Origin: an uncultured Verrucomicrobiota bacterium
GTDB taxonomy: Bacteria; Verrucomicrobiota; Kiritimatiellia; CAIQIC01; Lenti-01
DNA: 64,000 bases
NCBI GenBank assembly: GCA_937872095.1
Contig: CALMNW010000022.1
Location: forward strand, 52,424 to 116,423
Reading direction: 5' to 3'
In this document: positions 43,483 through 52,381 of the stretch, piece after piece
Layout: the number at the start of each line of letters is the position of its first letter
How positions within the stretch are numbered: the first letter of the stretch is position 1
The notes under the pieces: generated by a model
Seen by the model: only the letters and a program-made list of their open reading frames with translations
Told to the model about the DNA's origin: nothing
Database searches by the model: none
Made by a program: the position numbers and the translations under genes

Positions 43483-44499
43483 ATGAACGTTTCCGCCCTC
43501 CTCAAGAAACTCATCGCCCGCAAGGACCTCACCGAAGACGAAGCCTTCGAGGCCATCCACGGCATGCTTTCCGGCGAATTCACCGAAGGCCAGATCGGCG
43601 CCTTCCTCGGCACGATGTCCGCCAAGGGCGAAACCATCGACGAAATCGCCGGCGCCGCCCGCGCCATGCGCGCCGCCGCCACCCGCCTGCAGTCGCTCGC
43701 GCCCGACACCCTCGACACCGTCGGCACCGGCGGCGACGGCGGCATGACCTTCAACGTGTCCACCACCGTCGCGTTCGTCGCCGCCGGCGCGGGCGCCGTC
43801 GTGGCCAAGCACGGCAACCGCGCCAGCTCCGGCAAGAGCGGCAGCGCGGACTGCCTCGAATGCCTCGGCTTCAACCTCGCCGCCGCGCCGGAACTCATGG
43901 AACAGGCGCTCAACGAAATCGGCATCGCGTTCATGTTCGCCCCGTCGTTCCACAAGGCCATGCGCTTCGCCGGGCCCGTCCGCAAGCAGATGGGCGTGCG
44001 CACGCTTTTCAACCTGCTCGGGCCCCTGACCAATCCCGCCGGCGCCCCCTGCCAGCTCCTCGGCGTCTTCGCCCCCGAACTCACCGAAACCTTCGCCGAA
44101 GTGCTCAAAAAGCTCGGTTCCCGCCGCGTGCTGGTCGTCCACGGCCACGACGGCATGGATGAAATCACCCTCACCACCACCACGCGCTGCTCGGAACTCC
44201 AGGACGGCCGCATCAAGACCTACGACATCGATCCCGCCGTCTATTTCGAGGACTATTGCACCAACGAAGACCTCGCAGGCGGCGCGCCCGCCGACAACGC
44301 GGCCATCACCCGCGGCATCCTCGAAGGCAAAATCGCCGGCCCCAAGCGCGACATCGTACTGATCAATTCCGCCGCTTCCCTGCTTTCCGCCAACCGCTGC
44401 GCCGACCTCGCCGAAGGCATCCGCCAGTCCACCCAGGCCATCGACTCCGGCGCCGCGCTCGACAAACTGGAGAAATTGGTCGCCTTTTCCCGCACCTAA
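43483..44499 (+). CDS. trpD: Anthranilate phosphoribosyltransferase
   Basis: 338 residues. Catalytic motifs are VGTGGDGGMTFNVSTT (PRPP loop), VAKHGNRASSGKSGSAD and LGPLTNPAGAPCQLLGVF. It transfers phosphoribosyl from PRPP to anthranilate. The start ATG follows GAAAGGACCGCC. The gap to trpC holds a different repeat family. Confidence 0.97.
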   Translation: MNVSALLKKLIARKDLTEDEAFEAIHGMLSGEFTEGQIGAFLGTMSAKGETIDEIAGAARAMRAAATRLQSLAPDTLDTVGTGGDGGMTFNVSTTVAFVAAGAGAVVAKHGNRASSGKSGSADCLECLGFNLAAAPELMEQALNEIGIAFMFAPSFHKAMRFAGPVRKQMGVRTLFNLLGPLTNPAGAPCQLLGVFAPELTETFAEVLKKLGSRRVLVVHGHDGMDEITLTTTTRCSELQDGRIKTYDIDPAVYFEDYCTNEDLAGGAPADNAAITRGILEGKIAGPKRDIVLINSAASLLSANRCADLAEGIRQSTQAIDSGAALDKLEKLVAFSRT

Positions 44500-44504
44500 A
44501 CGCT

Positions 44505-44545
44505 TTCATCCTGTTCATCCTGCTAAATCCTGTTAATCCTGTCTC
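44505..44545 (+). repeat. ATCCTGTT tandem repeat (trpD-trpC)
   Basis: Near-tandem units CATCCTGTTCATCCTG, AAATCCTGTTAATCCTGTC. Fills nearly the whole 53-base spacer. Confidence 0.8.
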
Positions 44546-44552
44546 AAATCCC

Positions 44553-45353
44553 ATGTCTTTCTTGGATCAAATCCTGACCGCCAAGCGCGACGAAATCGCC
44601 GCCGCGCGGCATCTCAAGCCGCAGGCCGAGGTGGAACGCCTCGCCGCCAAGCGGGAGGATTTCCGCGGCTTCGCGGAATCGCTCGCCCGGCCCGGGGTCC
44701 GCGTGATCGCCGAAATCAAGCGCGCCTCGCCTTCGCGGGGCGACATCCGGCCCGACCTGCATCCCGGCGATCTCGCCCTGGCCTACCAGGACGGCGGGGC
44801 CGCCGCGATTTCCGTGCTGACCGAACCCGCTTTTTTCAAGGGATCCGCCAAGGATCTCAAGCGCGCGCGCGACGTCGTCGAACTGCCCGTCCTGCGCAAG
44901 GACTTCATCCTCGATCCGTACCAAGTCTACGAAACCGCCGCGATGGGCGCCGACGCCATGCTGCTCATCGTCCGCATCCTGGACGACGACCAGTTGGCGT
45001 CGCTGCTCTCCCTCGCCCACGGCGTCGGTCTCGAAACCCTCGTCGAAATCCACGACGAAGCGGATGCCCGGCGCATCGCGGGCCTGGACGCGCCCGTCGT
45101 CGGCATCAACAACCGCGACCTCGCCCATTTCCAGACCGACGTGGATCGCGCCGCGCGCCTCGCCGCCCTCCTGCCGCAAGGCGCCGCCGTCGTCGCCGCC
45201 AGCGGCGTCCGCGACGACGCCGATGTCCGGCGTTCCCTCGCCGCCGGCATCCGCCGGTTCCTCGTCGGCGAAACCCTTGTCAAAGCCCCCGATCCCGCCG
45301 CCCTGCTGCGCCAATGGTCGTCGATTGCAGTTCCCAACCTCCTGAATTCATGA
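44553..45353 (+). CDS. trpC: Indole-3-glycerol-phosphate synthase
   Basis: 266 residues. TIM-barrel motifs are VIAEIKRASPSRGDIRPD, LRKDFILDPYQVYET, GADAMLLIVRIL, VGINNRDLAHFQTDV and ASGVRDDADV. It closes the indole ring from CdRP. The start ATG has a poor ribosome site because the repeat occupies the spacer. TrpC and TrpF are separate, not fused. Confidence 0.97.
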   Translation: MSFLDQILTAKRDEIAAARHLKPQAEVERLAAKREDFRGFAESLARPGVRVIAEIKRASPSRGDIRPDLHPGDLALAYQDGGAAAISVLTEPAFFKGSAKDLKRARDVVELPVLRKDFILDPYQVYETAAMGADAMLLIVRILDDDQLASLLSLAHGVGLETLVEIHDEADARRIAGLDAPVVGINNRDLAHFQTDVDRAARLAALLPQGAAVVAASGVRDDADVRRSLAAGIRRFLVGETLVKAPDPAALLRQWSSIAVPNLLNS

Positions 45354-45356
45354 TTC

Positions 45357-45396
45357 TCAATGTTTTTTAATTCTTAATTTTTAATTCTTACTTCTT
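45357..45396 (+). repeat. AT-rich AATTCTTA tandem repeat (trpC-trpF)
   Basis: TTTTTTAATTCTTAATTTTT and AATTCTTACTTCTT occupy the 43-base spacer, extremely AT-rich against the genomic background. Confidence 0.8.
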
Positions 45397-46068
45397 ATGT
45401 TCCTCTCCCACGTCAAAATCTGCGGCATCACCCGGCGACAGGACGCGGTACTTTGCGCCGAGGCCGGCGCGGGCGCCCTCGGCGCGGTCTTCTATGCGAA
45501 GAGCCCCCGCAACGTCGAACCGGCCGCCGTCCGCAAGCTGTTCGAAGGCCTGGATCCCCGCATCGCCCGCGTCGGCGTTTTTGTCAACGCCTCCGTCGAC
45601 GTCATGGTCCGGACCGCCCGCATCGCCGCGCTCGACACCGTCCAGATGCACGGCGAAGAAACGAAGGAAAAGATCGCCGCCGTCCTCCGCGAAGGCTTCC
45701 ACGTCGTGCAGGCCATCAAGCGCACCGGCCCGGAACTGCTGGCCGCCGCCCGCGCCTTGCCCCCGCAGATCGGCCTGCTCGTCGAATGCGGCCGGGGCGC
45801 CCTGCCCGGCGGCAACGGCATCGCCTGGAACTGGAGCAAAGCCGCGCCCCTTGCCCAGTTCCGCGCCTTCGCCATCGCCGGCGGACTGAATCCCCAGAAC
45901 CTGGCCCTGGTCGCGCGCGACAGCCTCGCCGCGGGTTTCGACGCCAGTTCCGGCGTCGAATCCGCCCCGGGCATCAAGGACGAAGCCGCCGTCCGCGCAT
46001 TCCTCCGCACTGCGAAGGAACTGCCCATGGGCCCCCATCCCTTCTCCTGGAAAGGTACGTCGTCGTGA
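45397..46068 (+). CDS. trpF: Phosphoribosylanthranilate isomerase
   Basis: 223 residues. Motifs are HVKICGITRRQDAVLCAEAGA (catalytic Cys), DTVQMHGEET, and the phosphate-binding end FAIAGGLNPQNLAL, GFDASSGVESAPGIKD. It isomerises PRA to CdRP. The C-terminal 15 residues or so (KELPMGPHPFSWKG) overlap the DAHP synthase start by four bases (GTGA), coupling the two genes. Confidence 0.95.
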   Translation: MFLSHVKICGITRRQDAVLCAEAGAGALGAVFYAKSPRNVEPAAVRKLFEGLDPRIARVGVFVNASVDVMVRTARIAALDTVQMHGEETKEKIAAVLREGFHVVQAIKRTGPELLAAARALPPQIGLLVECGRGALPGGNGIAWNWSKAAPLAQFRAFAIAGGLNPQNLALVARDSLAAGFDASSGVESAPGIKDEAAVRAFLRTAKELPMGPHPFSWKGTSS

Positions 46069-47135
46069 GCCAGCCCCGCCTTGAAAACGTCAACATCGAG
46101 TCCGTCGCCCCGCTCGCCACCCCGCGCGAGATGAAGGCGGCCATTCCGCTCACCGCGGCCGCCATCGCCACCGTCGCCCAGGGCCGCGAAACCATCGAAC
46201 GCATCCTCGACGGCGAGGATCCGCGCCTGTTCGCCGTCGTCGGGCCCTGCTCCATCCACAATCTCGACGCCGCCGAGGAATACGCCCTCAAGCTCAAAGC
46301 CCTCGCCGACGAAATCGCCGACGCGATCTATCTTGTCATGCGGGTCTATTTCGAAAAACCGCGGTCGGCCCTCGGCTGGAAGGGTCTCATCAACGATCCC
46401 TACATGAACGACACCTTCCACATCGAGGAAGGCATCCGCATGGCCCGCCATTTCCTGTTCCGCGTGGCCGAAATCGGCCTGCCCGCGGGCACGGAGCTCC
46501 TCGACGTCCTCATGCCGCAGTACATCGGCGATCTCGTTTCCTGGAACGTCATCGGCGCGCGCACCGCCGAAGCCCAGACCCACCGCGAGATCGCCAGCGG
46601 CATTTCCACGCCCATCGGCTTCAAGAACGGCACCGACGGTTCCCTCGACGCCGCCATCAACGGCGTGCGCTCCGCCATGGGCCCCCACCACTTCCTCGGC
46701 GTCACCGAAGACGGCCTGCCCGCCGTCTTCAGCACCACGGGCAATTCCTATCCCCACGTCGTGCTCCGCGGCGGCAAGCAGCCCAACTACGACGCCGCCA
46801 GCGTCGCCGCCTGCGAAAAGGCCCTCCGCGACGCCCACCTGCCCCCCAACGTCGTCGTCGATTGCTCCCACGGCAACTCCGGCAAGAAGCCCGAGCGCCA
46901 AGGCCTCGTGCTCCAGGACGTCCTCGCGCAGATCGAAGCCGGCAACCGCTCCATCCGCGGCTTCATGCTCGAAAGCAATCTCGAAGGCGGCAACCAGCCC
47001 ATGCTCGCCGATCCCCGGCAACTCAATCCGCGCTGTTCCGTCACCGACGCCTGCATCGACTGGCCCACCACCGCCGCCCTCCTGCGCGAAGCCCACGCCC
47101 GGCTCGGCAAGCTGAGCCGGCAGAAGTCCAAATGA
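46065..47135 (+). CDS. aroF: 3-deoxy-7-phosphoheptulonate (DAHP) synthase, class I
   Basis: 356 residues with a GTG start. Class I beta motifs are [88 protein letters not shown] and [12 protein letters not shown]. It catalyses the first step of aromatic biosynthesis from PEP and erythrose 4-phosphate. Placement inside the trp operon suggests a Trp-dedicated isozyme; which effector inhibits it cannot be read here, so the paralogue letter is arbitrary. Confidence 0.95.
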   Translation: MSQPRLENVNIESVAPLATPREMKAAIPLTAAAIATVAQGRETIERILDGEDPRLFAVVGPCSIHNLDAAEEYALKLKALADEIADAIYLVMRVYFEKPRSALGWKGLINDPYMNDTFHIEEGIRMARHFLFRVAEIGLPAGTELLDVLMPQYIGDLVSWNVIGARTAEAQTHREIASGISTPIGFKNGTDGSLDAAINGVRSAMGPHHFLGVTEDGLPAVFSTTGNSYPHVVLRGGKQPNYDAASVAACEKALRDAHLPPNVVVDCSHGNSGKKPERQGLVLQDVLAQIEAGNRSIRGFMLESNLEGGNQPMLADPRQLNPRCSVTDACIDWPTTAALLREAHARLGKLSRQKSK

Positions 47136-47157
47136 AAACGCAATTTCCAATCAACCC

Positions 47158-47198
47158 ATTGAACATTGGATATTGGATATTGAATATTGGATATTCGG
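47158..47198 (+). repeat. ATTGGAT/GAACATT tract (aroF-trpB)
   Basis: Heptads GAACATT, GGATATT, GGATATT, GAATATT, GGATATT. Same family as at 5121-5160 and 43420-43460. Confidence 0.85.
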
Positions 47199-47235
47199 TC
47201 CTCCTGCCCACCCCCACCGCTACCCCCCTCCCCCT

Positions 47236-48465
47236 ATGACAAAGCTCATCGGCCAATACCCCGACGCCACCGGCCACTTCGGTCCCTACGGCGGCCGCTT
47301 CGTCGGCGAAACCCTCATGTCCGCCCTCCTCGACGTCGAGGCCGCCTGGACGTCCGCCAAGAACGACCCCGCGTTCATGGCCGATTTCCGCGCCATGCTG
47401 CGCGACTACGCCGGCCGGCCCACGCCCCTCGACTGCGCCGAACGCCTCTCCGCCCACGTCGGCGGCGCGCGCCTCTGGCTCAAGCGCGAGGATTGCACGC
47501 ACACCGGCGCGCACAAGATCAACAACGTCGTCGGCCAGGGCCTGCTCGCCCGCCGCATGGGCAAGAAACGCGTCATCGCCGAAACCGGCGCCGGCCAGCA
47601 CGGCGTGGCCACCGCGACCATCGCCGCCCGCTTCGGCTTCGACTGCAAGGTCTTCATGGGCGCGGAGGACATCCGCCGCCAGGCGCCCAACGTCCGCCGC
47701 ATGGAACTGCTCGGCGCGCAGGTCGTCCCCGTGACCTCCGGCACCAGCACGCTCAAGGACGCGATGAACGAAGCCCTCCGCTACTGGTCGAGCGCCAGCG
47801 ACGACACGTTCTACGTCATCGGCACCGTCTCCGGCCCGCATCCCTATCCCGAAATGGTCCGCGACTTCCAGCGCGTCCTCGGCGACGAAGCCCGCGCGCA
47901 GTTCCTCGAAAAATGCGGCCAGCTGCCCGACCTGCTCGTCGCCTGCGTCGGCGGCGGCTCGAACGCCATGGGCCTGTTCTATCCCTTCCTCGACGATCCC
48001 TGCGAGATGATCGGCGCCGAAGCCGCCGGCGACGGCCTCGACACGCCGCGCCACGCGGCCTCGCTTTGCGGCGGCTCGCCCGGCGAACTCCACGGCGCCC
48101 TGACCTATCTCCTCCAGAACGACGAAGGCCAAATCCACGAGGCCTGGTCCATTTCCGCCGGCCTCGACTATCCCGGCGTCGGCCCCGAACACGCCCTGCT
48201 CCACGATTTGAAACGCGTCCGCTACGAAGGCGTCACGGACCAGGAAGCCGTCGCCGCCTTCCAGGCGCTTTGCCAGTTCGAAGGCATCATCCCCGCCCTC
48301 GAAAGCTCCCACGCCCTCGCCGCCGCCTTGCGCGAAGCGAAAAAGCGCCCCGCGACGCAAAACGTCCTCGTCAACCTCTCCGGCCGCGGCGACAAGGACC
48401 TCGACCACGTGACCCGGTACCTGAAAGAAGTCGGAGGTCAGAGGTCGGAGGTCGGGAAAGAATGA
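47236..48465 (+). CDS. trpB: Tryptophan synthase beta subunit
   Basis: 409 residues. Motifs are [36 protein letters not shown] (PLP Lys), [25 protein letters not shown] (the GGGSNA phosphate loop) and SGRGDKD. It joins indole and serine to make tryptophan. The C terminus ([13 protein letters not shown]) is encoded by an AGAGGTC-type repeat that overruns the stop. Its spacer to trpA is the most repeat-rich in the operon. Confidence 0.97.
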   Translation: MTKLIGQYPDATGHFGPYGGRFVGETLMSALLDVEAAWTSAKNDPAFMADFRAMLRDYAGRPTPLDCAERLSAHVGGARLWLKREDCTHTGAHKINNVVGQGLLARRMGKKRVIAETGAGQHGVATATIAARFGFDCKVFMGAEDIRRQAPNVRRMELLGAQVVPVTSGTSTLKDAMNEALRYWSSASDDTFYVIGTVSGPHPYPEMVRDFQRVLGDEARAQFLEKCGQLPDLLVACVGGGSNAMGLFYPFLDDPCEMIGAEAAGDGLDTPRHAASLCGGSPGELHGALTYLLQNDEGQIHEAWSISAGLDYPGVGPEHALLHDLKRVRYEGVTDQEAVAAFQALCQFEGIIPALESSHALAAALREAKKRPATQNVLVNLSGRGDKDLDHVTRYLKEVGGQRSEVGKE

Positions 48466-48596
48466 TCCCCCGATCCACCAATCGCGGCCCGTCTCCCTCC
48501 GTCCGGTTTTCCACGCTATGGAAAACTTTTTTCCACGGTGTGGAAAAATTTCAATCCCCTCCCCCCTGAACTCCGACCTCTGAACTCTGACCTCTA
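48427..48596. repeat. Composite repeat between trpB and trpA
   Basis: Forward AGAGGTC/GGAGGTC tract (48427-48456), then two TTTTCCAC palindromes (48507-48525 and 48528-48548), then a reverse GACCTC tract (48567-48596). The two tracts are in inverted orientation and frame the palindromes like terminal repeats. The left tract supplies the last TrpB codons. Confidence 0.85.
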
Positions 48597-48605
48597 TAAA
48601 ACGCC

Positions 48606-49406
48606 ATGAACAGAATCACCGCCGCCTTCCAACGCCTCGCCAAAGAGAACCGCAAAGCCCTCGTCGGCTACTTGACCGCTGGGGACCCGAATCCGGAAAC
48701 GAGCTTCGAGATTCTTCGCGCCGCCTGCGGCGCCGGCATCGACGTCCTCGAACTCGGCGTACCCTTCTCCGATCCCACCGCCGACGGCCCCGTCATCCAG
48801 GAAGCTTCCCAGCGCGCCCTCAAAGCCGGCATGACGCTGACCAAGACCCTCGATTTCGCCGCGCGCCTGCGCCGCGAGTCGGACATCCCCATCATGCTGT
48901 TCGGCTACTACAACCCCCTCTTCAAGTACGGCCTCGACCGCCTCGCCAAGGCCGCGTACGCGGCCGGCGTCGACGGGCTGCTCGTCGTCGATCTCCCGCC
49001 CGAGGAAGCCGGCCCGCTGCGCGCCGCGCTGAAGGACACCGACATCCAGATCGTCTTCCTCGTCGCCCCCACCACGCGGCCCGACCGCGTGCAGAAGATC
49101 GCGCGGGAAACCGGCGGATTCCTGTATCTCGTCACCAAGGCCGGCACTACCGGCGAAGGCGGCTTGGATTACGAAGCCATCCGCAAACACGCCGCGGAGG
49201 TCAAGGCCGTCAGCCCCCTGCCCGTCTGCCTCGGCTTCGGCATCCGCAACGGCGCCGACGCCCACCAACTCGCGCCCATGGCCGACGGCATCATCGTCGG
49301 TTCCACCCTCTGCAACGTCATCGGCTCCGCCCCCGACGCCCCCGACCTCCCCGCGCGCATGGTCGCCAAGATCCGCGACCTCCGCGACGGCCTCGACGCG
49401 AATTGA
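48606..49406 (+). CDS. trpA: Tryptophan synthase alpha subunit
   Basis: 266 residues. Motifs are KALVGYLTAGDPNPETSFEIL, VLELGVPFSDPTADGPVIQEAS (catalytic Glu/Asp), MLFGYYNPLFKYG, GLLVVDLPPEEAG and LGFGIRNGADA. It cleaves indole-3-glycerol phosphate to indole for TrpB. It is last in the trp operon; no terminator hairpin is seen after it. Confidence 0.97.
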   Translation: MNRITAAFQRLAKENRKALVGYLTAGDPNPETSFEILRAACGAGIDVLELGVPFSDPTADGPVIQEASQRALKAGMTLTKTLDFAARLRRESDIPIMLFGYYNPLFKYGLDRLAKAAYAAGVDGLLVVDLPPEEAGPLRAALKDTDIQIVFLVAPTTRPDRVQKIARETGGFLYLVTKAGTTGEGGLDYEAIRKHAAEVKAVSPLPVCLGFGIRNGADAHQLAPMADGIIVGSTLCNVIGSAPDAPDLPARMVAKIRDLRDGLDAN

Positions 49407-49431
49407 CATCCATTTGCCGCGTTGCTAAGGT
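49403..49431 (+). promoter_or_regulatory. Promoter of the secreted DUF4034 pair
   Basis: TTGACA (49403-49408) overlaps the trpA stop; after 17 bases comes TAAGGT (49426-49431), 17 bases before the next start. A separate transcript from trpA is likely. Confidence 0.45.
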
Positions 49432-49448
49432 GGCGGCGAGGTGAACGC

Positions 49449-50042
49449 ATGAAGTTGTTGCGCGATTTTTCGTGGCGAGCCATCGCCATTTTCCAGCTTG
49501 TCGCGCCGGCCGCGTTCGCCGCCGACTTGTCCGAAAACCTCCTGCTCAATCCTTCGTTCGAGTATGAAACCGCCGCCGATTTTCACGGCGGCGTTTATTG
49601 GACGTTGAATCATCCCGACGTTCACGGCGACGCCTACGGTTCCGCCCGGCGCGAAAACTGGCGGGCGCAGGACGGCTTCTACGCCATGGCCATCCGCGGC
49701 ACGTGGGCCAATGCCGGCGACGCCGGCGGCGCCTGGCAGGAAATCCCGGTCTTTCCGGGCACAACCTACCGTTTTTCGGCCTGGATCTGGGCCGATGCCG
49801 TCTGGACCGCGGCCACCTGCGAAATCAAAATCGAATTTTGGAACGACGACCGCTCGCAACGACTCGCGACCGTCCGTCGCCCGTTGACGGACGTCGGCGA
49901 ATCCTGGCGGGAGGAGACCCTCGAAGCCGTCGCCCCCGACGAAGCCGCCTGGGTCCGCGCCGTGGTCCACGTTTCGGGCGCGGGACCCGAAGGCGCTTTG
50001 CTGATCGATTCACTGGCCCTTCGCACGGAGGACAAACCATGA
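49449..50042 (+). CDS. Secreted carbohydrate-binding-like protein
   Basis: 197 residues. Signal peptide MKLLRDFSWRAIAIFQLVAPAAFA; the mature start LSENLLLNPSFEYE is typical of CBM-like galactose-binding jelly rolls. It continues with EIPVFPGTTYRFSAWIWAD and GALLIDSLALR. It may bind glycans or the DUF4034 partner. It overlaps the next gene by four bases (ATGA). Confidence 0.7.
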   Translation: MKLLRDFSWRAIAIFQLVAPAAFAADLSENLLLNPSFEYETAADFHGGVYWTLNHPDVHGDAYGSARRENWRAQDGFYAMAIRGTWANAGDAGGAWQEIPVFPGTTYRFSAWIWADAVWTAATCEIKIEFWNDDRSQRLATVRRPLTDVGESWREETLEAVAPDEAAWVRAVVHVSGAGPEGALLIDSLALRTEDKP

Positions 50043-52243
50043 CGCTGCTGTCGCTGTTGCTTGCGGCCCTGTTGGCCGGCGCCACGTTCGGCGTCCGCAA
50101 TTCCATTTCGACGTCGGCACCCGCGCCAACCGAGAAAACCGAACGCGAATCGACGAAATGGGAATTGCCCGACTGCATCGACACCGCCACCCAGCAGGAC
50201 CTCTCGCTCCAAACCGCCGCTTCGTTGTCGCGACAATTCAAGGAAGCCTGCCAAGCGCACGGCGTTTCCAATTCCGACGTCGAATCCAATCTTTTCGCGT
50301 TTTTCGACGATTGCGCGGCCTTTTTCGCGCAACAGCCCGACCGGAAAAACAGCGTTGATTTGCTGCAACAAGCCGAAACCCTGCGCGCCGCCCCTTGCGA
50401 CGAACCCGGCCTGATTTACTGCCAAGGTCGTTTGTTGCAGGCCTCCGGCCAGCCCGCGCAGGCGCTGGACCATTTTTTCCAAGCCGCCGCGCTTTTCGAC
50501 CGGTTCGGATATCCCGCCGTCCTGAAAGCCCGCAACGCCGTCAGCATCGTCTTCTCGCTCGGACGACTCGACGATGATCCACCCGCCGAACAAAGCAACG
50601 CCTGGAAATCCCGCGCCCGGGAATATGTCGCCCAAGCCATCGCCCAAGGCCCGTTAGAGCCCGAAGACTTCCGCCCGTTCTACGAACTCATCAAGGACAA
50701 CGGCGAAAGGATCTTCGACAAACGCGACAACGACGGCCATCGCCTGCTCGTCGCGCGCATCGCGGAACTCGGCGGCAGCGAGACCTGGCTCGGCCAGTTG
50801 CTCGCCGGCCGCGACCACTACGACCAAGCCTGGGATTTCCGCGGCAGCGGCCTTGCCAGCACCGTTACGTCCGAAGGCTGGCAAGGATTTCGCGACCATC
50901 TGGCCCAGGCCGTTCCTCACCTGCAAGCCGCCCGCGAACGGCAACCCGGCTTTCCCGAACCCACCCAACTCCTGCTGGCGATCGCCGGTCTCGGGCACTA
51001 CCCCGGCCCCGAGTCCCGCTTCGAGCTGTTCCGGCAAATCGTGTGCGCCCAAATCGATTATTGGCCCGCTTATCGCTCTCTGATCTGGTATTCCCGACCC
51101 CGCTGGGGCGGTTCCGCGCGAAAAACCCTCGATATCGTCCGCATGGCCTCCGAAAGCCAGCGTTTCGACACCGCGGTTCCCGAATTCGCCATCCGGTTGT
51201 ACAAGATCGCCTCGGACGACCAGGCGATGTATCCCGGTGCCTATGCCGTTCTCGGCTGCACGAACACCTTGTGGCGGGATGCCGACGGCTGGGACACGTT
51301 CCGCCGCGTTTACGAAGGCTATCTCCGTTATCCGCACCCCATCCCGTTCGAACGCGCGCTGCTGGCGCGCAACTACCTCGATTACGCCCACCAATTCGAC
51401 CGTCCCGACGAATTCCTCCGCATCGCCGCGGAACGAACGGCGGACGGTTCGATCGATCCGAATGACTTCGCCCGCTTCTGCGGCTATTCCATCGATCTGG
51501 CCGCCGCAAAGGCCCGGCTCCAGACCGAACGCCCCAAGGCTTGGGCACGTCTCCGCCAAGCTTGCGAGACGGGCGACGTCTCGCAGGCCACAACCGCCCT
51601 GAACGAACTCGCCGCCGCCGCGCCGGAAGCCGACGCCTATCTGGAACATCTCCGGCGCACCCTCCGGATCCGCACGCAACTCGAGCCCGAACGCGATTGG
51701 CAGGATTGCGCCGCCATTCCCGGCTTAGGCCTCTGGATCCAACGCAAGGGCTCCTGGCGTCCCGCTTTGGACGGCGCGTTCCTCGGCGCCACCGATTGCG
51801 ACCGCAACATGCTCCTCGTCCATAGCTCCGTCCCCGGCGGATGCGAAATCGCCGCCGACGTCGAAATTCTCGAAGTTCCCGAGGGCGAAGCGCCCAATGT
51901 CGGCCTGATCGTCGCCCGCAGCCCCTCCACGTTCGCCGCGCTCACCCTTTATCCCGAGCAAAACGAAATCCGCCTTTCGCGGGGCAAAGACAAATACAGC
52001 CGCACCGCGCCGCTGCCGCCCGCTTCCGGTTCCGGACCGCGGCGCCTGCGCCTGCGCTTCGCGAACGGCCTCTTCGACGCATGGATCGACGGTACCCCTT
52101 GTTTCACCGCCCAGTCATTGCCCAAAATGGACGCGGGCATATCCGTTCGCCCGGGACTCGGGGCCTTCTACAAGAGCGAAAACGCCCGTTGTCTCTTCCG
52201 CAACGTCCGGCTCCATCCGACGGCCTCCTTCGAGTCCCCCTGA
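50039..52243 (+). CDS. DUF4034 protein with C-terminal LamG/DUF1080-like domain
   Basis: 734 residues. An N-terminal hydrophobic segment (LLSLLLAALLAGATFG) may be a signal or anchor. The DUF4034 region is recognised by YDQAWDFRGSGLASTVTSEG, LQAARERQPGFPEPTQLLL and RSLIWYSRPRWGGS. A C-terminal jelly roll (NVGLIVARSPSTFAALTLYP, RLRLRFANGLFDAWIDG) resembles LamG/3-keto-disaccharide hydrolase domains. A scaffold or processing role at the cell surface is inferred. It is coupled to the preceding gene. Confidence 0.72.
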   Translation: MTLLSLLLAALLAGATFGVRNSISTSAPAPTEKTERESTKWELPDCIDTATQQDLSLQTAASLSRQFKEACQAHGVSNSDVESNLFAFFDDCAAFFAQQPDRKNSVDLLQQAETLRAAPCDEPGLIYCQGRLLQASGQPAQALDHFFQAAALFDRFGYPAVLKARNAVSIVFSLGRLDDDPPAEQSNAWKSRAREYVAQAIAQGPLEPEDFRPFYELIKDNGERIFDKRDNDGHRLLVARIAELGGSETWLGQLLAGRDHYDQAWDFRGSGLASTVTSEGWQGFRDHLAQAVPHLQAARERQPGFPEPTQLLLAIAGLGHYPGPESRFELFRQIVCAQIDYWPAYRSLIWYSRPRWGGSARKTLDIVRMASESQRFDTAVPEFAIRLYKIASDDQAMYPGAYAVLGCTNTLWRDADGWDTFRRVYEGYLRYPHPIPFERALLARNYLDYAHQFDRPDEFLRIAAERTADGSIDPNDFARFCGYSIDLAAAKARLQTERPKAWARLRQACETGDVSQATTALNELAAAAPEADAYLEHLRRTLRIRTQLEPERDWQDCAAIPGLGLWIQRKGSWRPALDGAFLGATDCDRNMLLVHSSVPGGCEIAADVEILEVPEGEAPNVGLIVARSPSTFAALTLYPEQNEIRLSRGKDKYSRTAPLPPASGSGPRRLRLRFANGLFDAWIDGTPCFTAQSLPKMDAGISVRPGLGAFYKSENARCLFRNVRLHPTASFESP

Positions 52244-52289
52244 TTCGCCCCGGCCAAACCTTTGCGGCGCGGCAAATCGCGGCCCGCGA

Positions 52290-52310
52290 TTTTTCCACGC
52301 TATGGAAAAA
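52290..52310. repeat. Single TTTTCCAC-type palindrome upstream of tpx
   Basis: TTTTCCACGCTATGGAAAA (52291-52309) with one more T/A pair outside. It lies 14 bases before the tpx -35 box. Confidence 0.85.
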
Positions 52311-52323
52311 TCCGGCCGGCCGG

Positions 52324-52351
52324 TTGAATCCCGGCGCCCATCGCGTATATT
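52324..52351 (+). promoter_or_regulatory. Promoter of tpx
   Basis: TTGAAT (52324-52329), a 16-base spacer and TATATT (52346-52351), 30 bases before the tpx start. Confidence 0.6.
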
Positions 52352-52381
52352 GGCCCCACATCATCCAACGGAGAAACCAAC

